From a virus: DNA of 35,871 bases. Location: positions 1 to 35,871 of the IMG/VR virus record IMGVR_UViG_3300045999_004640; one strand, written 5' to 3'. Each line of letters starts with the position of its first letter. The stretch's first letter is position 1. The position numbers and the translations under genes are program-made. Under the pieces are notes generated by a model that worked only from the letters and a program-made list of their open reading frames with translations, did not search any database and was not told the origin of the DNA. This document shows, piece by piece, positions 6,881 to 16,013 of the stretch.

Positions 6881-7952
6881 CCCCGTTCAACTTGCCAACG
6901 CTCAAAGCGCGGCTAATACCGCAACGGCGCGTGAGCAGCAGCGGCTGAACATGGTGAATACGTCCGGTCCTCAAGGGACCGTGCGTTATATCGCTGACCC
7001 GTCTGCACCTGGTGGCTATCGTCAAGAGACGGCACTTAGCCCGCTCGAGCAGCAAAACTACGAACGCTCAACCGGCGTTTACGGCAGCGCACTGGATACG
7101 GCTGGTCAGCAGATTGGCCGCGTGAATACGGCGCTTGGCCAAGGCTTGAGCACCGAGGGCTTGCCTGCCCTGCAAGGTTTTAACGCACCTGACTTTGACC
7201 GCCAACGGTTTGAGGATTCGGTTTATGCGAGCCAGACCCGTCGCCTTGACCCGCAGTTTCAGCGGCTTGAAAGGTCGCAAGATGCACGTCTTGCCGCGCA
7301 GGGCCTTGGAGCGAATAGCGAGGCAACGCGAAACCTCAGAGCTGATTTTGCTAGAGATAGAACTGACGCATACGGTGAGGCTGCAAACCAAGCCATCCAA
7401 GCCGGTGGTGCGGAGCAATCTCGCGCTATTCAGCAAGCCATTGCGGGCGGGACATTCGGTAATCAGGCGCGGACGCAGGGCCTTCAAGAGCGGGCTTACG
7501 TCCAGAACCAGCCCCTTCAGCAGCTTCAGGCTCTGCTAGGCACAGGTCAGGTTGGTATGCCGCAGGGTATCCAATACAGCCCAACCGGCGTGGGTCAGAC
7601 AGACGTTCTGGGTGCTAATGCCATGAGCCTTGGCCAGCAAAACGCAAACTACAACGCTCGGATGCAGCAGCAAGGTGGGCTGATGAGCGGACTGTTTGGC
7701 CTTGGTTCGGCTGGCATTGGCGCTTATGGGGCGATTAGTGCAGCGCGACAACAGCCGTCTGACCGTCGCCTTAAGCGCGACATCAAGCGCGTTGGCACGA
7801 TGGCTAACGGCCTGCCGGTTTATGAATACCGCTACGTCTGGGGCCGCAAGCGTCACATTGGCGTAATGGCGCAGGACGTTCTGAAGGCTGGTATTGATGC
7901 GGTGGTTCGTCACTGGACGGGCTTCCTCATGGTCGATTACGGGAAGCTCTAA
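6849..7952 (+). CDS. Virion protein with truncated S74-type intramolecular chaperone domain
   Basis: The 367-residue protein overlaps the GNAT gene by 32 bases. Residues 1-300 are rich in Q, A, N and R (ATAREQQRLNMVNTSGPQG) and probably helical. From S304 the sequence SDRRLKRDIKRV, then IGVMAQDVL, is the start of a peptidase S74 / endosialidase chaperone domain, which in tail fibres cuts itself before the Ser of the SD motif. Here only about 64 residues remain, shorter than full domains. The position between nozzle and internal-protein genes suggests a minor tail or ejected protein. Confidence 0.7.
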   Translation: MSKPRPPAAPDPVQLANAQSAANTATAREQQRLNMVNTSGPQGTVRYIADPSAPGGYRQETALSPLEQQNYERSTGVYGSALDTAGQQIGRVNTALGQGLSTEGLPALQGFNAPDFDRQRFEDSVYASQTRRLDPQFQRLERSQDARLAAQGLGANSEATRNLRADFARDRTDAYGEAANQAIQAGGAEQSRAIQQAIAGGTFGNQARTQGLQERAYVQNQPLQQLQALLGTGQVGMPQGIQYSPTGVGQTDVLGANAMSLGQQNANYNARMQQQGGLMSGLFGLGSAGIGAYGAISAARQQPSDRRLKRDIKRVGTMANGLPVYEYRYVWGRKRHIGVMAQDVLKAGIDAVVRHWTGFLMVDYGKL

Positions 7953-9533
7953 ATGGCCCGCGCTCCCATGCCTGTCCCGCAGAATTACGAAACCGCCACT
8001 GGTCGGCGTGGTTCCATGCCTGCCCCGCAGATGATCGAAACCCCGGCGATGCGCCGTAGCGCAATGCTGGCTAAATTGCTGGAAGAACAGCGCCAGCCCG
8101 TCGAGATTAAAGGCGGCTACGGTGAACTGGCGGCTAGACTGCTAGGCCAAGGCATCACGCAATGGGGTGCTAACCGGGCAGAGCGGGCGGTTAGGCAAGA
8201 GCGTGACCAGCGGTTTGAAGGCCAATTGGCAAGCGTAAACGAACTGGTGGCTGGTTTGCGGCAGTCGTCTGGGCGGGGTGAAGCGCCAGCGCCGGAAGCG
8301 GTCGCAACAGCGCCCATGCCAATGCCAGCGCCTACGCCTACGACGGCGCCAATGCCAAACGAGCCAGTATCAACTGGGCCGGTTGCGCCGGTTGGTGGGG
8401 TTATGGGGTCGAGGTTGCCGGATGTTGGTCAGCCCATTCCGCCTGCTAACGTCCCGCCCGCAACCCCGGCTCCGCCCGTTGAAACGCCTACCCCCCAGAC
8501 GCTGGAAAATGCGCTCTTGTTTGGTTCGCTCCCAGCGCAACCAGGTCCAGTTGCGCCAGCACCGCAAATGGCTGCGCCATCTGTTCCGCAGCCAGCGGTA
8601 AACACCCAAGGCATGACGCCGGGACAAGAAGCGCGGCTTAACAGAATTATTGAGCTTGCCCGCACGACCCGCGACCCCGCGCTGTTGGCATACGCACAAG
8701 CAGAAGCAGACTCGATCTATCAACGCATGAATGCCGCGCCTGAGTGGCAAGACGTATCGGTAAACGGCGTTCCATTTCTCCGTGATCAATTCGGCAATAT
8801 GCGCGAGGCATTCCCGAATGGATTGCCTGAAAGCGTCATGACGCGCGATGAGTTTAGTCCAGAAGGAACGCGCCCCGGCACCCTCGGCCAGCGTGATAGA
8901 TTTAACCGATTGACCCTGTTAGACGAACCGCCCGAAGGGTTTGAGGTGCGCGGCGGGCAATTGCAGCCTATTCGTGGAGGGCCGCAAGACCCATCGGCGG
9001 GAGAAAACCGTATTCGAAACGAGCGCGAGCTTCGTCGTGAATATCAGAACGCAACGGAGGAATACCGCACCGTTCGCCAAGCCTTCCGAAAAGTCGAAGC
9101 CTCGCTTGCACAAGGCACCGGCATTGGTGACGTTGGCGGCATCTTCGGCGTAATGAAAATCTTTGACCCTGGTTCGACCGTGCGCGAGGGCGAAGCTGCT
9201 ACGGTTCAAAACTCCGGCGGTGTGCCGGAAACCATCCGTGGCCTTTATAACCGCGTCGTGACCGGCGAACGTCTGACGCCAGCACAACGGGCGGAAATTG
9301 TCGCGGTTGGTCGCGCACAGTTCGGCACCTACGAGCAGGGCTATCAATCGCGGGTGACAGACTTTACGCGCATGGCTAACGATTACGGCATTGACCCTCG
9401 TAACATTGTCGGCGGCGACGAGGCTCCTGACCGTGCGCCAGAACGCCGCCGCCTGACGCCAGCCCAAGCCGCTGAACTTGCGCCGGGAGAGACGTTCCTT
9501 GATATGAATGGCGTTGAAAGAACGCGCCGATGA
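7953..9533 (+). CDS. Large Pro/Gln-rich virion protein, probable internal or ejection protein
   Basis: The 526-residue protein starts on the base after the previous stop. The N-terminal 90 residues are helical (LLEEQRQPVEIKGGYGELA). Residues about 105-230 are a long proline-alanine linker (APMPMPAPTPTTAPMPNEP). The rest is helical and charged, with QNATEEYRTVRQAFRKVEAS near 363. No family is recognised. Its size, lack of membrane spans and place between nozzle and fibre genes fit a podovirus internal protein ejected with the DNA; that is inference. Confidence 0.65.
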   Translation: MARAPMPVPQNYETATGRRGSMPAPQMIETPAMRRSAMLAKLLEEQRQPVEIKGGYGELAARLLGQGITQWGANRAERAVRQERDQRFEGQLASVNELVAGLRQSSGRGEAPAPEAVATAPMPMPAPTPTTAPMPNEPVSTGPVAPVGGVMGSRLPDVGQPIPPANVPPATPAPPVETPTPQTLENALLFGSLPAQPGPVAPAPQMAAPSVPQPAVNTQGMTPGQEARLNRIIELARTTRDPALLAYAQAEADSIYQRMNAAPEWQDVSVNGVPFLRDQFGNMREAFPNGLPESVMTRDEFSPEGTRPGTLGQRDRFNRLTLLDEPPEGFEVRGGQLQPIRGGPQDPSAGENRIRNERELRREYQNATEEYRTVRQAFRKVEASLAQGTGIGDVGGIFGVMKIFDPGSTVREGEAATVQNSGGVPETIRGLYNRVVTGERLTPAQRAEIVAVGRAQFGTYEQGYQSRVTDFTRMANDYGIDPRNIVGGDEAPDRAPERRRLTPAQAAELAPGETFLDMNGVERTRR

Positions 9534-11887
9534 GACGCCAAGACCCTTACGCAGACATCGCGCTTCCGGTGCAAACGGGCGACCCTTACGCAGACATCGC
9601 GCTGCCTATTCCGACCAACCGCAACAGGCGGCAGGCCCCGTCTGCACCCGCTCCGCAAGACGGTGAGGACGCGCCTTTCCAGCCGGAACTGTTGCCGGGT
9701 GATAACGGCGTCTATCCGCCGCCACCCCTTGCCGGTGCAACACCGCCGCCTGCCCCGCTGGATACCATCAGCGCAGAGGAAGCGGCAGCTAATGCCAGTG
9801 CGTTTGGCAATCAGGGAACGCGGTTAGACCCTATCGATCTTCAGACGCTCCCACCTGAAGACAGAGCGTATTTGAACGCTGGAATGTGGGTCAAGCTTCC
9901 TAACGGTGAAGTTAGGCGGATGATGCGTGATGCACGTCCGGGTGCCGGTGGGGCCGGAACGGAGCAAGTGCGTCCGGGTCTGTTCATTGAGGAAAACGCG
10001 GACGTTGGCACTGACATAGCCAAGTCGCTTCCGACCGGCGTGGTCGAGGGTTTGACCGGCATGGTTGGTTTGCCAAACGCTGTCATGCAAGGGCTGGGTT
10101 TCCAGCAGGGCCAATACCTTCCGGGATACGGCATGGTCGGCCCGACCGGCCAGCAAATGAATCAGGCCATTCGCAACCATATTGGTTACGACTATTTCCA
10201 ACCTCAGACGCCTCAAGGCGGGTATGCAAAATCTGTTGGCGAAAACCTGATTGGCGGTCTGGCACCAGGTGGTCCGTTAACGCGGATTGCATCCGTAGCG
10301 GTGCCCGCTTTCGCTAGTGAAGGCGCTGGTCAAATTGCGGAAGGCATGGGCGCAAGCCCAACAGCGCAAAGCATTGCCAGCACCATTGCTGGCCTTGGGG
10401 GTGGCTTGGCTGTCGGAGGCTTTAATGCCGCTCGCAGCGGTGCTGACATTTCGCTTCGGAATGCGGCGCAGGGTGTGACACCGCAACAATTGCAAATGGC
10501 GGCGGCGCTCAAAGATAGGGCGCAAGCGGCTGGCATTAACATGACGATGGCAAACGCCATTCAGCAAGTTACGGGTGGCGCAACTGGTTTGGGTCAGTTG
10601 CAGCGAGCAGTTGAGGGCAACTCTCTTTTGCAGCGATATTTTGCGGAACTGCCAGAGCAAATGCGCACAGCAATGATGGCGCAACTTGACCAAATCGGAC
10701 CTAGCGTTCCTCCGTCAACGCTTGCTCCGCGCGTTCAGCAAGCGTCGGCTGGCGTTCTCGAAACTCTTCGCCGCCGTGCAAACGAAGATGCCGACCCGTT
10801 TTATCGGAATTTGCCGGGTCAATCTTTGTCAGATGCTGATTATGCGGTGCTGGCAGAAAATCCGTCGTTTCAAAGGGCGCTCGGAGAGGTTAGGGGAAAC
10901 CCGGAAATTGCGCCTAATCTTATGGCTGGCGGAACCGCTGTGCCAGACAATGACCTTAGCGTCATAAATGCCGTTGTAAAACGCCTTCGCACTTTGTCGG
11001 AGGAAGCTGTTCCAAACTCCATGCGAACGGGAGGTGATTTGGAAACTGCGGCGGTTAGAACAAACGCAGCTAATCTTGCGGATGAGTTGGCGCGGCAAGC
11101 CTCGCGTGATTACGGCATGGCTCGTGATACCGTGCGCGGGGTCAATGAGGCGTTTGGAGACCCGCTAAAAGCTGGCGTTATAGGCGCTCTTGCCGACACA
11201 AGCGATGTTGCGCCAAACCTTGCGACCATGACGGGGAGAATATTCCCTCCTAAGCCGTTTGAAGGCCAAGCAGACGAAGCTGTTCAAGCTTTTGAGTTAA
11301 TGAATCTGGTTGACCCCACCGTTGGTGGTCCGCTTGTTCGTCAGCATCTTGCTCGGCAATTTATGGATTCTATGAAGGACAAAACCGGCGGACCAAATCA
11401 GTTTGGTGGCGCTGATTTTGCCGCGCGTATGTTTGGCAATGAGGAACAACGGCGGGCAGTTTTGGGCGCTATTGACGTGACGGCACCGCCGCCTAGCCCT
11501 TTAGCTTTTCCGCCGCTTAATCCTAATGCTCCGCAGGCTAGGCCTTCCGACCCGATGGCGCAACTTGTCGAGATTTTGCAAGCCACCGGCCAGCGCCACC
11601 AAGGCGGTTCACAAACAGCGTTTATCCAAGAGCTTCAGCGGCAAATGCGCGGCGGCGATGTCGTTCAAGAGTCGTGGGCTTCGCTGTTAAATCCAATGCG
11701 AATTCCTGGACGCGTTGCAGGGGCGGTTGACGAGCTAACGGCACAAGCCAACAAAGACACACTAGCCAATCTGCTAATGGGCAGCTCAGAAGAATTCAAC
11801 GCTCGGCTGACCCGTGCGCTTAACCGTCCCCGTGGCGCCAACCGCATTCGTGCGGGTGTAGCTATCGGCGCAGGACAGGAGGACTAG
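9530..11887 (+). CDS. Large probable DNA-ejection (internal virion) protein
   Basis: The 785-residue protein overlaps the previous stop (ATGA). It opens with a duplicated nonapeptide DPYADIALP, then a proline-rich linker to about residue 80. Residues about 155-320 hold long Gly/Ala hydrophobic stretches (TGVVEGLTGMVGLPNAVMQG; IASTIAGLGGGLAVGGF) that could insert in a membrane, as in ejection proteins. The remainder is helical with many Gln and Arg. The last gene before the fibre is often such a pore-forming ejection protein. No sequence family is recognised. Confidence 0.65.
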   Translation: MRRQDPYADIALPVQTGDPYADIALPIPTNRNRRQAPSAPAPQDGEDAPFQPELLPGDNGVYPPPPLAGATPPPAPLDTISAEEAAANASAFGNQGTRLDPIDLQTLPPEDRAYLNAGMWVKLPNGEVRRMMRDARPGAGGAGTEQVRPGLFIEENADVGTDIAKSLPTGVVEGLTGMVGLPNAVMQGLGFQQGQYLPGYGMVGPTGQQMNQAIRNHIGYDYFQPQTPQGGYAKSVGENLIGGLAPGGPLTRIASVAVPAFASEGAGQIAEGMGASPTAQSIASTIAGLGGGLAVGGFNAARSGADISLRNAAQGVTPQQLQMAAALKDRAQAAGINMTMANAIQQVTGGATGLGQLQRAVEGNSLLQRYFAELPEQMRTAMMAQLDQIGPSVPPSTLAPRVQQASAGVLETLRRRANEDADPFYRNLPGQSLSDADYAVLAENPSFQRALGEVRGNPEIAPNLMAGGTAVPDNDLSVINAVVKRLRTLSEEAVPNSMRTGGDLETAAVRTNAANLADELARQASRDYGMARDTVRGVNEAFGDPLKAGVIGALADTSDVAPNLATMTGRIFPPKPFEGQADEAVQAFELMNLVDPTVGGPLVRQHLARQFMDSMKDKTGGPNQFGGADFAARMFGNEEQRRAVLGAIDVTAPPPSPLAFPPLNPNAPQARPSDPMAQLVEILQATGQRHQGGSQTAFIQELQRQMRGGDVVQESWASLLNPMRIPGRVAGAVDELTAQANKDTLANLLMGSSEEFNARLTRALNRPRGANRIRAGVAIGAGQED
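9542..9603 (+). repeat. In-frame 23-bp direct duplication in the ejection-protein gene
   Basis: Bases 9542-9564 recur exactly at 9581-9603, 39 bases apart (13 codons), so the protein carries DPYADIALP twice separated by VQTG. Exact identity at DNA level implies a recent duplication or homogenisation, or selection for two copies of a short binding peptide. Confidence 0.9.
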
Positions 11888-11889
11888 AT

Positions 11890-13068
11890 TTGGCCCGCAA
11901 CGGTTCTGGCTCATATTCGCCCCCTTCAAACACATGGAACCCTGCGGTTCCTGAAACCGCTATCCTGTCCGATGACTGGAATGCCACGCTTGCGGACCTT
12001 GCTACGGCACTGACGCAATCGCTGGCATCCGATGGCCAGACGCCTGCTGCTGCGGTTATCCCGTTTGCCCAAGGCATCCGCGTATCTGACGGCCTGATTA
12101 CGGCGCCGTCCATTAGCGTGATTGGCGACACGGACACGGGCTTTTATTTCCCGGCTGCCAACTCGGTAAGCCTGGTATGCGGTGGCGTGTCTGTTCTGGC
12201 CGCTACGACGGCTGGGGTGACGTTCCCGCTCGGTGTGACGTTCGCTGGCAACCAGACCGTCACTGGAAACCTGACGGTCAACGGTAACACGACCATCGGC
12301 AACGCGGGAGCGGATACGCTTTCGGTTGTGGCCACCGGCACTTTCACCGGAAACCAGACGTTCAATGGCACGGCTACGTTTACGTCAACGGTCACGGTTC
12401 CTGACCATTCGTTTGTAAACGCAAAACTGGCCACTGTTGCGACGGGAACGATCAAGGGCCGCGTGGGTGCTGGCACGGGCCATGTTCAAGACATGACCGG
12501 AACGCAAGCCACCACGCTGCTTGATGCGGTGGTTGGTGACAGCGGGTCTGGCGGGACCAAGGGTCTGGTCCCTGCCCCTGCTGCTGGTGATACGGCTGCG
12601 GCTCGCTTCCTTAGCGCGGCTGGCACGTTTGTGGCGGCTGTTCCTGTCGGCTCCATCACGATGTATGCCGCCAATACGGCCCCGACTGGCTGGCTTGAAT
12701 GCGCTGGTGCGGTGGTTTCCCGCACGACCTATGCCGGTTTGTTTACGGCTATTGGCACGACGTTCAATACGGGCGGCGAGGCTGGCACTGATTTCCGACT
12801 GCCCGATATGCGCGGTGAGTTTGCGCGTGGTTGGGATAACGGACGAGGCATTGACCCGGCTCGCACGTTTGGTTCCGCACAGGCTGATGAGCTTGAGGCT
12901 CACACGCACTCGGTTACGCCACCGTCTGCGACTGACGACACTGGCTCAGGTTTGACCACGACCGGCACTGGCGGTGCGGAAACCATTACGCCATACAATA
13001 CGGCCTCGACTGGCGGAACCGAAACCCGTCCTCGTAACATCGCCCTCATGTTCATTATTAAGTTCTAA
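11890..13068 (+). CDS. Tail fibre protein with phage collar domain
   Basis: The 392-residue protein starts at TTG 11890, supported by a perfect AGGAGG (11877-11882) 7 bases upstream. Residues about 110-180 carry fibre-like beta repeats (VTGNLTVNGNTTIGNAG). Residues about 250-320 form a tail collar domain (VGSITMYAANTAPTGWLECA, then FRLPDMRGEFARGWD), and the protein ends with the family's RPRNIALMFIIKF. Collar proteins form the receptor-contacting tip of fibres. It is followed by the tailspike gene 9 bases later, so the phage has two candidate receptor-binding proteins. Confidence 0.88.
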   Translation: MARNGSGSYSPPSNTWNPAVPETAILSDDWNATLADLATALTQSLASDGQTPAAAVIPFAQGIRVSDGLITAPSISVIGDTDTGFYFPAANSVSLVCGGVSVLAATTAGVTFPLGVTFAGNQTVTGNLTVNGNTTIGNAGADTLSVVATGTFTGNQTFNGTATFTSTVTVPDHSFVNAKLATVATGTIKGRVGAGTGHVQDMTGTQATTLLDAVVGDSGSGGTKGLVPAPAAGDTAAARFLSAAGTFVAAVPVGSITMYAANTAPTGWLECAGAVVSRTTYAGLFTAIGTTFNTGGEAGTDFRLPDMRGEFARGWDNGRGIDPARTFGSAQADELEAHTHSVTPPSATDDTGSGLTTTGTGGAETITPYNTASTGGTETRPRNIALMFIIKF

Positions 13069-13077
13069 GGGACTACA

Positions 13078-14916
13078 ATGGCCGACACGCCTCGCAAGAC
13101 ATTCCCTGAACTTCAAGCTCTATCCGCTCCGGTGGTGGATAGCGATGTGCTGGCCGTTTATCGGACACCAGGTCCAGCCAAACGCACCACGGCGACGGTG
13201 TTTGCCGATTACATCAAGGCGTTCTATTCAGCGCCTGGCGGTTCGGCGCTGGTAGGGTTCTTGCAAGCCGGAAGCGGCGCAGTTGCCCGCACCGTGCAAG
13301 CCAAGATGCGCGACGCGATTAACGCTGCTGATTTTGGTGTGGTTGCAGACGGCACGACGGACGATGGCCCCGCGCTGCGGCTTGCCCTTGCAGCGGGCGT
13401 TAGCTTGGGTCGGCCTGTGGCTCTCCCAAAAACAACAGCGTCGATCCTGGTCGGGCCTGACCCAGCGGCTCCGACCGCAGGCGGCTATTACACTTACTCC
13501 ATCTTGATCCCGACCGGCACTCGACTGATTACGAACGGGGCCACGATCAAGGCAAAAAACGGCGTCCAAAGCTGGAACCGTATTGTTACCTTTGAAAACC
13601 AATCGAACATTGTGATCGAGGGTGTTCTCCGTGTTGATGCCAATGCCGCAAACCGGGGAACGCCGGTCAACGAGCAGATGCACGGTGTGTTTTTCTTCAA
13701 CAGCACCGACATTCGCATCCCTGACGGCATCGATAGCCAGAACGCGGTTGGCGACAACGTGTATGTTGGCGGCACCGATAACACGGTTGGTTCAACTCGG
13801 TGCTTTATCGGTGACGTTTATTGTAAGACGGCGGGCCGGAAAAACTTTGTCGTTCAATGCAGCCGTGCGTTTGTAGTAGGAAATTGCGTTTTAGACAATA
13901 TCAGCGGTGGCTCTGCTGTTGGCGGCGTTGCGGACGGAACGGAATGCCACAGCCTCGACGTTGAAACAGACACTTTTACCGGCGCAACACCGAACGATAT
14001 TGCTTTCGGAAATATCGTTACGTTTGGTTCTGGGAATGACTTTACAGCTGGGGTGACAGCGATTTGCGCTGACAATTGGCGAGTTACAATAGATTCTCTT
14101 TGTGCATACATTACTCCAAAATCAGGCGTAAAGGCGTGGGAACAAAACGCTATTACCATCACGATCAATAGCCTAACCATGACTGGGTTGGATTTGGTTG
14201 ATGAGACTGTGGCTCTACGCCACGCAGCTCGCCTTGTTGCCGGAAGCGTCACGTTGTCCGGGTCTTCTGGGGGTGCCGCTAACAAAATGCTGTCGATCAC
14301 GGCGGTTGGCTCAAACATCCCGCGTGTTGATATTGCGACGTTAAACATTGATTGTTCGCTTGGTTATGGCGCGTGGATTCAATCTAGCCTTACAAAGGTG
14401 GGTCATTTTTATGCTAAATGCCCGACGCTCCAAGCGTTTTGGTTGCGAGGCAACCAGAGCAGCGACCTCATCCGCACGTCACTAACTATTGATACGTTTG
14501 AGTGTGAAAACACTGGCGCAGCGGGGGCGTCTCAGTCGTGCTGGGTCGTCACAACGGTTGGTAGCGGCGATGTTCCGCGCCTGACCATCAAACATGAGAT
14601 AATCCGAGACAGTCGCGCTAGTGGAAGCCAACCGACTTACGTTGGGTGGGTCGCTGGCGGGTGCGCGGCGGGCGCTTCACTTGGCACGATAGATAATCCT
14701 AACCCGCACATTCGCGTTAACCTTCCAGGGTCGGACAAATACTTTTTGAGTTTTGGCGCGGGCGGTTTTCCGGCTGCGTATGTCTGCACAGGAACGCCAG
14801 AGGCCATGATCCCTGCGCCAATCGGCTCTATAGCCCAGCGCATAGACGGCGGCGCGGCCACCAGCTTGTATGTCAAAGAGAGCGGCACGGGTAACACCGG
14901 CTGGGTGGGTAAATGA
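13078..14916 (+). CDS. Tailspike with right-handed beta-helix (pectate-lyase-3-like)
   Basis: The 612-residue protein has a short N-terminal virion-binding part (1-75), then AINAADFGVVADGTTDDGPA (about 82-101), the classical entry motif of tailspikes with a right-handed beta-helix of the pectate lyase 3 type. The middle (100-500) is repetitive beta sequence. The C-terminus (PIGSIAQRIDGGAATSLYVK) resembles a trimer cap. Such spikes bind and often depolymerise capsule or O-antigen. Catalytic residues cannot be picked out by eye. AAGGGA precedes ATG 13078. Confidence 0.85.
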   Translation: MADTPRKTFPELQALSAPVVDSDVLAVYRTPGPAKRTTATVFADYIKAFYSAPGGSALVGFLQAGSGAVARTVQAKMRDAINAADFGVVADGTTDDGPALRLALAAGVSLGRPVALPKTTASILVGPDPAAPTAGGYYTYSILIPTGTRLITNGATIKAKNGVQSWNRIVTFENQSNIVIEGVLRVDANAANRGTPVNEQMHGVFFFNSTDIRIPDGIDSQNAVGDNVYVGGTDNTVGSTRCFIGDVYCKTAGRKNFVVQCSRAFVVGNCVLDNISGGSAVGGVADGTECHSLDVETDTFTGATPNDIAFGNIVTFGSGNDFTAGVTAICADNWRVTIDSLCAYITPKSGVKAWEQNAITITINSLTMTGLDLVDETVALRHAARLVAGSVTLSGSSGGAANKMLSITAVGSNIPRVDIATLNIDCSLGYGAWIQSSLTKVGHFYAKCPTLQAFWLRGNQSSDLIRTSLTIDTFECENTGAAGASQSCWVVTTVGSGDVPRLTIKHEIIRDSRASGSQPTYVGWVAGGCAAGASLGTIDNPNPHIRVNLPGSDKYFLSFGAGGFPAAYVCTGTPEAMIPAPIGSIAQRIDGGAATSLYVKESGTGNTGWVGK

Positions 14917-15152
14917 CGGCACAGGACCACATCGACGCCATCGGGCGGGCGCTCATGAAGTCGGAGGATGCCGTCAAGGCTACCCGTAAAGCCCTGCGGC
15001 TGGTCGAGGAGCATCACGCCATCCCTCACGCCCGGCTGGACAAAGCGCAGAAAGCCTACGCCGCAACGCGCGACGGCAAGAACATCGTCGCTTTTTCGGG
15101 CGGGACTGACAAGCCCCCCGTCAATGACCCTGACAAGCCGGTGAAGCCATGA
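14913..15152 (+). CDS. Small hypothetical protein between spike and lysis genes
   Basis: The 79-residue product starts at an ATGA overlap with the tailspike stop and ends overlapping the next start. It is helical and basic at the N-terminus (EDAVKATRKALRLVEEHH) with a proline-rich tail (DKPPVNDPDKPVKP). No membrane span is seen. It may be a spike assembly factor or part of the lysis group. I do not recognise it. Confidence 0.65.
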   Translation: MTAQDHIDAIGRALMKSEDAVKATRKALRLVEEHHAIPHARLDKAQKAYAATRDGKNIVAFSGGTDKPPVNDPDKPVKP

Positions 15153-15634
15153 TCTTGTATCTCTACGCAACCGCAGCCGTCTTCGTGATCTGCTTTCTGG
15201 CCTATCGGTCCAAGCCGGAGAAATACGCGGACCTGATGGGAGTCAGCGCCTTGCTGGCGATGGTGTTCTGCATCGGCAACGCCATTCTCGAGCTGTATGC
15301 CTTCCCCGATGCACTGCTGGCCTCGCCGGTTCTGGACCTGTTTCTGGTGGCCATGATCTTCCGGTCAAATCAGCAAAACCCGGCGGGCTGGAAGTCGCTA
15401 ATGGTCGGCACTTTGGTCGGCCAACTCACGCTTCATGCGGTGACGATCGGCCTTTGGAAAACAGGAAGCCTGACCGAGCATGGACTGTGGACTTATGTCG
15501 TGGCTGTCAACGGGCTCTTCGTGGTTCAGCTCCTTACCCTCGCGTCAATCGGAGTGGGTCGTGGCCTGGATTCTCTTCGCGTCTGGATGTCTGATCGCCG
15601 GAACGCATCTCTTGCATCGGATGCTGGGAAATGA
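15149..15634 (+). CDS. Polytopic membrane protein at the head of the lysis cluster
   Basis: The 161-residue protein has four or five hydrophobic segments: about 2-19, 31-53, 58-71 (short), 86-106 and 117-140 (LWTYVVAVNGLFVVQLLTLA). The C-terminal 25 residues are hydrophilic. It is coupled by ATGA overlaps to genes on both sides. Location suggests a lysis role such as a holin partner or antiholin, or superinfection exclusion at the inner membrane. It is larger than typical holins and no family is recognised. Confidence 0.7.
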   Translation: MILYLYATAAVFVICFLAYRSKPEKYADLMGVSALLAMVFCIGNAILELYAFPDALLASPVLDLFLVAMIFRSNQQNPAGWKSLMVGTLVGQLTLHAVTIGLWKTGSLTEHGLWTYVVAVNGLFVVQLLTLASIGVGRGLDSLRVWMSDRRNASLASDAGK

Positions 15635-15819
15635 GGCTGCCAAACGTGGAGGTGGTCGCAAACGACGTGCATCATCTGATTGACCGGGTTGAGAAGCTGG
15701 AGGCCAAGGTTGAGGCCATTATGCTTACGCAACGCTGGCAGATGGGCGCGGCGGTCGGATTCGGCGTGGTCATGACCCTGCTGCTGCCGCGCGTTTCAGC
15801 CGTGTTGGGACTGTCATGA
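15631..15819 (+). CDS. Coiled-coil plus one-span membrane protein, holin/XhlA-like candidate
   Basis: The 62-residue product has an N-terminal coiled coil (VHHLIDRVEKLEAKVEAI, about 13-30) followed by one transmembrane helix (MGAAVGFGVVMTLLLPRVSA, about 39-58). This is the layout of XhlA-type lysis proteins, which associate with the membrane and help holins. It is coupled by ATGA overlaps to the upstream membrane protein and the downstream holin candidate. Confidence 0.65.
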   Translation: MRLPNVEVVANDVHHLIDRVEKLEAKVEAIMLTQRWQMGAAVGFGVVMTLLLPRVSAVLGLS

Positions 15820-16013
15820 CCCCTGCTGACGTTCGCCAACTGATGTCCGCTGTTCTGCCCTATGCCACGATCATTGCGGCAATGGGCTTTGCCAAGGCTG
15901 GCGTGGATGCCACGATTATCTCGCTTGTGGCGGGCGGGTGCCTTGCTGCGATTGACCCTCGCCGTGGACAGACCCCACCGCCCGTCCCGCCGGTTGAGGA
16001 GCATCGCCCGTGA
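15816..16013 (+). CDS. Small holin candidate
   Basis: The 65-residue product has one long or two short hydrophobic helices (about 11-28 and 30-45: LPYATIIAAMGFAKAG, then ATIISLVAGGCLAAI) and a proline-rich charged tail (RRGQTPPPVPPVEEHRP). It lies immediately before the endolysin and overlaps its GTG start. Size, topology and position fit a small holin that permeabilises the inner membrane. The coiled-coil protein upstream could also act, so the pair should be considered together. Confidence 0.65.
   Translation: MTPADVRQLMSAVLPYATIIAAMGFAKAGVDATIISLVAGGCLAAIDPRRGQTPPPVPPVEEHRP

Noticed and set aside
11890-14916. Diversity-generating retroelement (variable fibre region)
   Set aside because: No reverse transcriptase gene and no template/variable repeat pair were seen near the fibre or spike genes.
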